DNA of 64,000 nt from positions 187,535,561-187,599,560 of the forward strand of contig OY282560.1 in NCBI GenBank assembly GCA_958295665.1, in the 5' to 3' direction. The stretch's first letter is position 1, and every line of letters begins with the position of its first letter. Source of the DNA: Tipula vernalis. Taxonomy: Eukaryota; Arthropoda; Insecta; Diptera; Tipulidae. Below are positions 58,841-64,000 of this stretch, piece after piece. Under the pieces are notes generated by a model that did no database searches, had not been told where the DNA came from, and saw only the letters and a program-made list of their open reading frames with translations. The position numbers and the translations under genes are program-made.

Positions 58841-59468
58841 TATATAAAATAATTTTTAAAATGGATTGAATCGAAGCAATAATGGTTAAATTTATGTGTT
58901 ATATCAATTTATACCTACATAATTTAAGTGAGATTTTTTCAATGGATACAAATGGATACAATACTCCGTTCATGACAATGTAAAAAGTTAAAAAAATGAC
59001 TGAATGTCTGGTAAGGAGATAGATTGTAAAATAAAGAAAAACGATCGACTTTTTTTGGGGGGGCTAGGAATTAGCTTCCGAATTACAGGATTTTCTGTAA
59101 CATAAAATCTCAAAAAGTAGAAAACATTTTTTAATTTATAAAACTAAACAAATTTGCATGCTAATTTATAACAGAAAACAGGATGAACCAACAAAATGTC
59201 ATTCCGCCATATTTTGAACTATTAAAATTTCCCATTTCTATATCAGGTTATTTTAATATTTTTTTCTTTCTTTGTTACAGGTATGTTTCGCGGTTTAGTT
59301 ATGTCTAGGCTGGAGCTCTAGAATATTATCTTTTACACAATCCGGATAATAGTTTTGTTTTCAAAACCAACATTATTGTGAGTTCTTAATATTTATTTAT
59401 TTAATACCAAACTTACTGCCTCATAGTAGGTGTAATTAGAATTTGCCGAAGGAATATATAATAAATCC

Positions 59469-59580
59469 CATGGGCAAAGTTTGCGCCGCTGTGGATTGTA
59501 CAAATTAAAAATTTCCAACAAGTGCAGAAAATCAACTTTATTACAAAGAAAATCACGCGCAAATGTAGCACTGTGGCACA
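59469..59580 (+). pseudogene. Possible THAP-domain fragment
   Basis: MGKVCAAVDCTN, then a stop, then KFPTSAENQLYYKENHA resembles the CxxxxCxN...FP start of THAP domains (P-element and THAP9 relatives and some cellular proteins). The second Cys/His pair is not found. This is a suggestion only. A pyrimidine run ending in TTACAG at 59258-59280 looks like a splice acceptor, but nothing confirms an exon. Confidence 0.2.
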
Positions 59581-59699
59581 CATACGCATTAAGGACAGTG
59601 ACTGTAGACCCAGAGAGGGACACCAGTCTTTTATTGAGGCTGAATATTACAAATTGCTTATGTTTACTTTTGATTCTCTTCTAGAGTGAGTGTCGTTCA

Positions 59700-61158
59700 A
59701 CGGAGGCCAATTTAGGCTAATGTTATACATACCCGAGCTGCGAATTCACGAATGAAGTGTAGTGTGATTCAAAGGATAGAGGTTATGTGACTAGGCATTT
59801 TTGGAGTAATGCTTAATAAATCTTCATTTAGAGTATGCAACAAATCATACAGTATCAGTATGGCAATTAAACGACAAACCTGAACTAAACACGACACCAA
59901 ATCATTAATCCTGACGACTCTATTTAGCGGTTGGCCATTTAAAGAGTAGCAATAGATTAATGGCCGCCTAGATTTAGAATAAGTTATTACATGATATGAC
60001 GGGCAATGACGGGTGTAGATGGTGCCACATTCACAAAATAAATATTACTATAAAATTCAGCAGGATTGTTAGATTTATATCGTTTATATGAAATGGTCGA
60101 TTAATTTTGATTACAGTGCAATTCATTTTCAATATCAATAATATAATTGTTTTAGTATAAAAAATTAAATCCCATTCATCCGTATTAGATTGAACGAGGA
60201 TATTTTCGTCATATAAGCAGATCAAATCGGGAAAATTGTGGTCTCAAAACTACTTTAAAAATTGTTAGAAAATGACTGTCTGGAATAGTCACTGTAGTCA
60301 GATTCGATTGTAAATAATTGACTGAACCGACTTGAAGTCGAAACAAGGTAAAAATCCATTAGAGTGTCAAAGATATATAAAGCATTTTTGTATTTATTTT
60401 TTCTTATATCAAGATTTTAAGCATACATTTTGACAGCAAACAAAAACATCATACTTATGAGAATTATTTCATTTTTTTCGAATATTTTCCGTCATGAAAT
60501 AAAAAATTCTCTACCATAAAAACGCCATACTATTAAAATTATAGGTGTGTGTGGGAGAAATATTTTAAATCTTCACAATATTTACGAAGACGTGTTAGTT
60601 TGAACGGCCATAAAATGATCTCGATTTGTTATTTTTTTGTCAATAATTGTTTAAGTCGACTAAGACAGATATTCCTTTTTTGTAAGTAAAATCTTGGCTA
60701 ACTTCGTTGGGTGTCTCGTTCACACAACCACCGATTTTATATTTTTATCTCATTTTATTTTGACTGACAAACTTCTACTCGCAATGGAATTGAGGCATAA
60801 ACTTGCTTCATAAAGATCACGTCGAAAAATTTTAAAATTAAAACAAACATTTTTTATTTTGCTTGGACCTTTTCTAAACTATTTTGCAGAAAATATTATC
60901 GACTTTTTGGGAAATAAAATTTTCTGCTTTTTGCAATTAGAATTGGGGGCCAATTTCTAATTCAAATCCAACATTTTTTATTTTACTCGGTCAATTTTTG
61001 GCGATTTTTTATAGATTTTACATATTTAGGTCGCTCTTTCTAAATAAAATATACTGTGTTCTTGCAAATTGATTGAAAATTCAATAAATTTTGTAAATTC
61101 ATTTGAAAAGGTTGGTTTATTTTCAACGAAATATAAAACGTTTCAAATATTTCTGTGG
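59700..61158. other. Unassigned AT-rich DNA
   Basis: No coding motif or repeat end was recognised. Confidence 0.45.
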
Positions 61159-61400
61159 TCAAAAGGCAAAACAGCCTAAATCAAATTTGATAATTTTTCT
61201 AGAGAGGTAGAAAAAGTTGAATTTTAAATTCATTTTCCACTTAAGCCGACAAAAAAGCTATTACGGCTTGCGCCCACCGCCCTTGGCCACAAGGCATTAC
61301 CACTTAAGTCGAGTTTAGTGGAGTTAAAGGATGGCTATAAAACGTTGAATATTGAAAATATTTTTTGTCTTAAGTCGACTTAAGCTGTTTTGCCTTTTGA
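61159..61400. repeat. 242-bp MITE-like element
   Basis: TCAAAAGGCAAAACAGCCTA at the left is matched inverted at the right (complement TCAAAAGGCAAAACAGCTTA, one change in 20). The interior has further TTAAGTCGAC and ACTTAAGTCGA strings and no coding potential. A target duplication was not clear. Confidence 0.75.
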
Positions 61401-63627
61401 GTACAGATTTAATCTTAGTTAAAAACTAAAATTAAAAATTAAAAAAAAAATTAAATTAGGAAGCGAAATGGTTTAGTTCAAAATTTATTTCAAAATACCC
61501 TTTATATACATTTAAGCCATTAGAAGAAAAATCTGTGTTTTTTATGAAATTTCGTTTTTAAATCGTTGAACATCAGTTTCAAAAACTTTAAACTCCTAGC
61601 AATTCAATTCGATAAGTTAATAATATAATCTACTTGCGACAATAGCAAGTTTATAAAGGTTGGTATAGTGTCCGTTGCATTCAGTTTTTATCTGCTCCGA
61701 ATCGGCTAAGTCGTACTGCCCAAAATTTAATATTTGGGTCTTATATTGCTGCAATCATTGTATTCTCTATAATTCGTAACATTCAGCTTTCCGGTCATTC
61801 CTTGAAGACGATACTGGGGACGAAAAACAACATGGAACGGATACCATTATGTTTAAACCAGCGTTCAAAACTACTCTTCAGTTTGTTTTTTAACAGAATG
61901 GATTTAAAAAGATGTTATGAGTGCACACTAAATAGAAAATTGTTCAATATTGTCGAAAAATTCAAAGCAGTAAGTAGCTATCTTTGACTATAGAATTAAA
62001 ATGAACTGCCACAGAAGGTTAGCAGTTACTTATACTTTTCAAATAAGTGTATCTAACACCTGCGTCACTATGCGTCGTTTCCGTGCGGCCAAAATCAAAA
62101 CTAAAAGACTGTCAATACAACAAATCGTAAGCATCGTATCGTATTGGATGGATGAACCATAAAAGTTCAGCTAAACCATTTGTTGGTTTATCCAATATGA
62201 TTGTTGGTTTTGAACCATGGTTTTGAAAATATAGTTCCGGTTTAGTTCCGCGATGAAACCGGTTCCAAATCTGTTAGGAATAAAAACTTTAATGTACGTC
62301 ATATATAAATTTAATTGCTACTAGTCAAGTTCAAGGCTAAAAAATTGCGTTCAAATCGTTGGATCCGCTAATTCTGGCTTAAGCGTCCTAATGTTATGCC
62401 TATTCCAAAATATCGGTAAATAACTCTTTTTTCTCGGATTGTCTATATTTATTTAAAATAATAAACTCAGACAATGGCTAGGCCAACATTACTTTGAGAC
62501 ACAATTTTGTGCCCTTCCTCTTTTCCCATTAGGATATCCTTAACCCTTCTAAATCGGGCAAGTTGTGCTTATTGATAATATTAGAACGTGAAACTATGAA
62601 CGAAAAAAAAGCCAAACAACGAAAACATTTATCTTTTTGGTTGCGATTGCGGTTTTAATTATATTAAATCGGCTTATAATTCGGAAAATATTACGATTTA
62701 AGGTTCCGTATAAATTGTTTGTATATTGTTTTGTAATTCGAAGGGCACCATTCTCATTGCTATTGCTACTTTTTATCCGCTGAATAAGACCTTTCAAATT
62801 CTTTAAATGATACACAGCTTTGCATTTGGTAAAAATCCAAAATTGGAGATGTCTTAAAAATTGAATTGCCATAACTTTTAACATTAAATACGATTTATCG
62901 CATCTTATATTCGTATACGTAGTATTTTTAAATGTGATAAGCGACGAATCATTCAACCACATTTTATGTTCTCCACTTTGGGTCTAATTTCTAAGTTTTT
63001 ATATACACAATAACATTTTTTGATGTTTTGTTAGTGAGAATGACTAAAAAATAAAAAACGAACATGTATGTATAATAAAACCGCAGACTAAACTTTTTTA
63101 TTTCTTATACCATGGATCGCGTTTTTGTTATGCCATACGAGTTTATCAGTGATGTCATTATCGTCGATTTTATTTATTTGTAATTTTTTTTTTTTGTATT
63201 TAAAATGATATCATCAGTGCGAGTGAACGACTGAAGAGTTGAAATAATGAGAATCTTTTCTCATTTTTTTTTTTTTTTGGTTTTTCAGTGGCGTCCACGA
63301 TTCTATTATTAAAATGACGAAAAACTGTGGTTGTATAATGCATACACATATGTTAAATTTGTATCATTTGGAAGTCATGGTCAAACTATAACTGTTTTGT
63401 AATATATACATTTAAATCTACAGTAACCACCAAAATTATTTGTACTACACAAATATTTCACAACGATCTAGAAAAAATTTGAAATTGAGATTGAAAATTA
63501 AATTGAATAAAAAATAATTTATTTGTTACTTGGTATTATTGATTAATATTAATTTATGTAAACAAATCAAAATTATAAAAAAGGTGTCCACTCTTTTTTT
63601 GCGAGCATTGCAAACTGATCCATCGGT
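61401..63627. other. Unassigned AT-rich DNA
   Basis: A 122-codon minus-strand frame (62594-62962) has no recognised domain and an AT-driven composition. Poly-T runs lie at 63186 and 63266. Nothing else was found. Confidence 0.4.
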
Positions 63628-63951
63628 ATGAAAATTGAACAGTTGTCAGACATATGTGCCCTTAATTATGAAAGTGGTCTAAGTCAAAATTTCATAAAAA
63701 TAAGTTTATCACTTATTTCACATCCATATTATCTTAAACTATATGTATTTAATGTAATTTTTACGATATCGTCAAAAATGAACCTTTGGATAGTGGAATT
63801 TAATTTCAACGCTAAACGGAATTCATTTAGTGCTAATTATGAAAGTGGTCTAAGTCAAAACTTTGAAGAAATTACATATAAACATAACTTGAAAATGGCG
63901 CGTGGCCCTCTTCGACGCGTTTCTGAACTACATAGTAAGCTGGTAAAATAA
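63628..63951 (+). other. Unidentified ORF with an internal repeat
   Basis: The 107-codon frame contains NYESGLSQNF twice (about residues 13-22 and 70-79), encoded by a 28-base DNA repeat, AATTATGAAAGTGGTCTAAG and onward, at about 63664 and 63835. No known domain was recognised. The N-terminal half is hydrophobic, with a basic end (KMARGPLRRVSELHSKLVK). It may be part of an unrecognised element, with the direct repeats 171 bp apart, or chance. The window ends 49 bp later. Confidence 0.3.
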
Positions 63952-64000
63952 ATGATTGTAGAGTCTTAGGTTCTTCTCCCCTTTAAGTTTTATTTTTATA

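Overview
This window looks like AT-rich, gene-poor nuclear DNA from an insect, most probably a brachyceran fly. The evidence is the particular mix of transposons (mariner, hAT, piggyBac, LOA/R1-type, Jockey-type and CR1-like LINEs, a Mag-like Ty3/gypsy element, BEL/Pao), frequent TACATACATA/ATGTATGTAT strings, and a GGTTAGGTTAGGG-like LINE tail of the kind I recall from tephritid and related flies. The species assignment is weak. I found no intact host gene, no tRNA or rRNA gene and no CRISPR array. Nearly all protein similarity comes from broken transposable elements.

Layout. 1-9.6 kb: a 655-bp mariner remnant with both inverted ends and TA duplications (1648-2302), three small inverted-repeat (foldback) elements, a mauritiana-like mariner pseudogene (7.4-8.2 kb), a LINE RNase H fragment and a 105-bp exact copy of part of that mariner (9.4 kb). 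9.6-14.3 kb: a long (AT)n tract, an internally deleted LINE with ORF1 and reverse-transcriptase pieces, a foldback element, a MITE and two dispersed repeats. 17.1-21.9 kb: a three-level nest, in which a minus-strand LOA/R1-type LINE is split by a hAT element (17181-19649, perfect 8-bp target duplication GCCATACC) that itself carries a mariner fragment. 24.9-25.6 kb: one foldback element inserted into the arm of another. 25.9-29.7 kb: a Ty3/gypsy-like retroelement with a tRNA-Phe primer site, whose reverse transcriptase and integrase have both lost catalytic residues. 33.7-36.7 kb: a second copy of the 12.7-kb foldback family, a MITE fragment and a decayed piggyBac. 38.3-39.5 kb: a LINE fragment. 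43.3-46.1 kb: a nearly complete hAT with GGAGC-rich ends. 49.1-50.4 kb: two abutting foldback elements in opposite orientation, then a degenerate GAGTTG tract. 54.3-58.8 kb: a BEL/Pao integrase-end fragment, a hairpin, an inverted copy of the 36.8-kb repeat, another foldback and a Jockey-type LINE. 59-64 kb: little recognisable apart from one foldback and an unidentified ORF with an internal repeat.

None of the elements looks able to move by itself. The hAT transposase, with one stop codon and one frameshift in the part I read, is the closest to intact. Long stretches (for example 14.3-17.1, 30.3-33.7, 40.5-43.3 and 50.8-54.2 kb) are plain AT-rich DNA in which I recognise nothing. I see no convincing new biological system. 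The most informative features are the nested insertions, the paired foldback structures and several unclassified dispersed repeats present in two or more copies here.
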